This document shows, piece by piece, positions 14,251-14,699 of a stretch of DNA of 14,699 bases. Positions within the stretch are counted from its first letter, which is position 1. The number at the start of each line of letters is the position of its first letter. The notes beneath the pieces were generated by a model. The model had not been told where the DNA came from. It saw only the letters and a list, made by a program, of their open reading frames with translations, and did not search any database. Both the position numbers and the translations under genes were made by a program. Origin of the DNA: Bdellovibrionales bacterium (GTDB lineage: Bacteria; Bdellovibrionota; JAFGOL01); assembly GCA_022710165.1 (NCBI GenBank), contig JAKLHL010000016.1, forward strand, positions 1-14,699, written 5' to 3'.

Positions 14251-14278
14251 TATTTAACACTTTCTATATATGGGTCAA
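14251..14278 (-). promoter_or_regulatory. Candidate promoter of the small lipoprotein gene
   Basis: The minus strand has TTGACC (14278-14273), a 16-base spacer and TAAATA (14256-14251), the same -10 hexamer as the tRNA promoter. The leader to the start codon would be about 70 bases, AT-rich, with no obvious structure. Confidence 0.45.
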
Positions 14279-14325
14279 CAGATTTTTTAATGTTTTAAGG
14301 GTTTTGTGATTTGTTTGTCGTTTTA

Positions 14326-14354
14326 TTGACAGCTAAGCCTTGTCCGCTTAGACT
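14326..14354 (+). promoter_or_regulatory. Sigma70-type promoter for the MFS transporter gene
   Basis: TTGACA (14326-14331), exactly 17 bases, then TAGACT (14349-14354). An AT-rich stretch lies upstream. Transcription would start near 14361, giving a leader of only about 12 bases that still includes AGAGGG before ATG 14373. Confidence 0.6.
14333..14351 (+). promoter_or_regulatory. Inverted repeat in the promoter spacer, possible operator
   Basis: CTAAGC, seven bases, GCTTAG: a perfect 6-bp palindromic pair that fills the spacer and touches the -10 element. A dimeric repressor or a MerR-type regulator could bind here. The arms are short, so chance is possible. Confidence 0.35.
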
Positions 14355-14372
14355 TTTAGGTCAGAGGGTGCC

Positions 14373-14699
14373 ATGCCGGTCAAAGACAGGTCAAATTACA
14401 TGAAAAAGAACGTTCTAATGACAGGTTTGACCTCGTTCTTTACTGATATATCCTCTGAGATGCTCTACCCAATACTGCAGGTATTTGTAAGCCTTATAAC
14501 CGTAAATGTCGGTCCTGTATTGGGTTTCATGGAAGGGGTGGGGGAATCCCTGGCCGGTCTTTTAAAGGTCTGGTCTGGTTATCATTCTGACCGGATGGGC
14601 AAAAGAAAGTGGCTGGCTTTTTTTGGATACCTTGCTTCAGCCTTGTCCAAGCTTTTATTTTTTGTGCCCAGCGTCTTTTCTGTGCTGGCTTTTAGATTT
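14373..14699 (+). CDS. MFS transporter, N-terminal part, cut by the window end
   Basis: The first 109 codons of a major facilitator superfamily permease, open to the last base. After a short basic N-terminus comes TSFFTDISSEMLYPILQVF (helix 1), then VGPVLGFMEGVGESLAGLLK, and the family's motif A between helices 2 and 3 (SGYHSDRMGKRKW). A hydrophobic helix follows. This matches a widespread, poorly characterised MFS group that starts with a TDISSEM phrase. The substrate cannot be told from the fragment. ATG 14373 has AGAGGG five bases upstream; Met10 (14400) is an alternative. It is divergent from the lipoprotein gene and has its own promoter, so it is probably not part of the hydrogenase operon. 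Confidence 0.88.
   Translation, partial: MPVKDRSNYMKKNVLMTGLTSFFTDISSEMLYPILQVFVSLITVNVGPVLGFMEGVGESLAGLLKVWSGYHSDRMGKRKWLAFFGYLASALSKLLFFVPSVFSVLAFRF

Overview
This window looks like part of the chromosome of an anaerobic, Gram-negative-type bacterium. The evidence is an outer-membrane phospholipase, a lipoprotein and signal peptides, combined with oxygen-sensitive hydrogenase genes. The DNA is moderately AT-rich, and its genes favour AGA/AGG for arginine and ATA for isoleucine. Lineages such as Omnitrophota or Elusimicrobiota would fit this style, but no marker gene here settles the taxon. Almost everything from 1 to 13822 is on the + strand, tightly packed with overlapping or near-touching genes, and probably forms one long operon.

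Region 1 (1-5352) encodes a complex-I-like, membrane-bound group 4 [NiFe] hydrogenase. The genes in order are an antiporter-type subunit (NuoN/MrpD-like, 5' end outside the window), then NuoJ-, NuoK-, NuoA-, NuoB-, NuoC-, NuoD-, NuoH- and NuoI-like subunits. The NuoD-like large subunit keeps all four nickel-ligand cysteines, so it is a true hydrogenase. The NuoI-like subunit carries two [4Fe-4S] motifs and most likely exchanges electrons with ferredoxin. The membrane subunits would couple this reaction to H+ or Na+ movement.

Region 2 (5359-11852) is a maturation block: a HycI-type endopeptidase, a DedA-family membrane protein, then hypA, hypB, hypF, hypC, hypD and hypE. This is a complete set for building the NiFe(CN)2CO centre. 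The HypA is unusual because its zinc-finger domain is missing while both flanking parts remain.

Region 3 (11894-13822) holds two exported proteins behind hypE: a protein made of ten 34-residue WG repeats, and an OMPLA/PldA-type outer-membrane phospholipase whose catalytic-triad Asn position reads Ser.

Region 4 (13835-14699) contains, on the minus strand, tRNA-Gln(CUG) with its own promoter, a strong symmetrical terminator and a 47-residue Ala/Pro/Glu-rich lipoprotein. A divergent + strand MFS transporter gene, cut by the window end, has a near-consensus promoter with a small inverted repeat in its spacer. No insertion sequence, CRISPR array or origin was seen. No gene-free stretch exceeds 300 bases.
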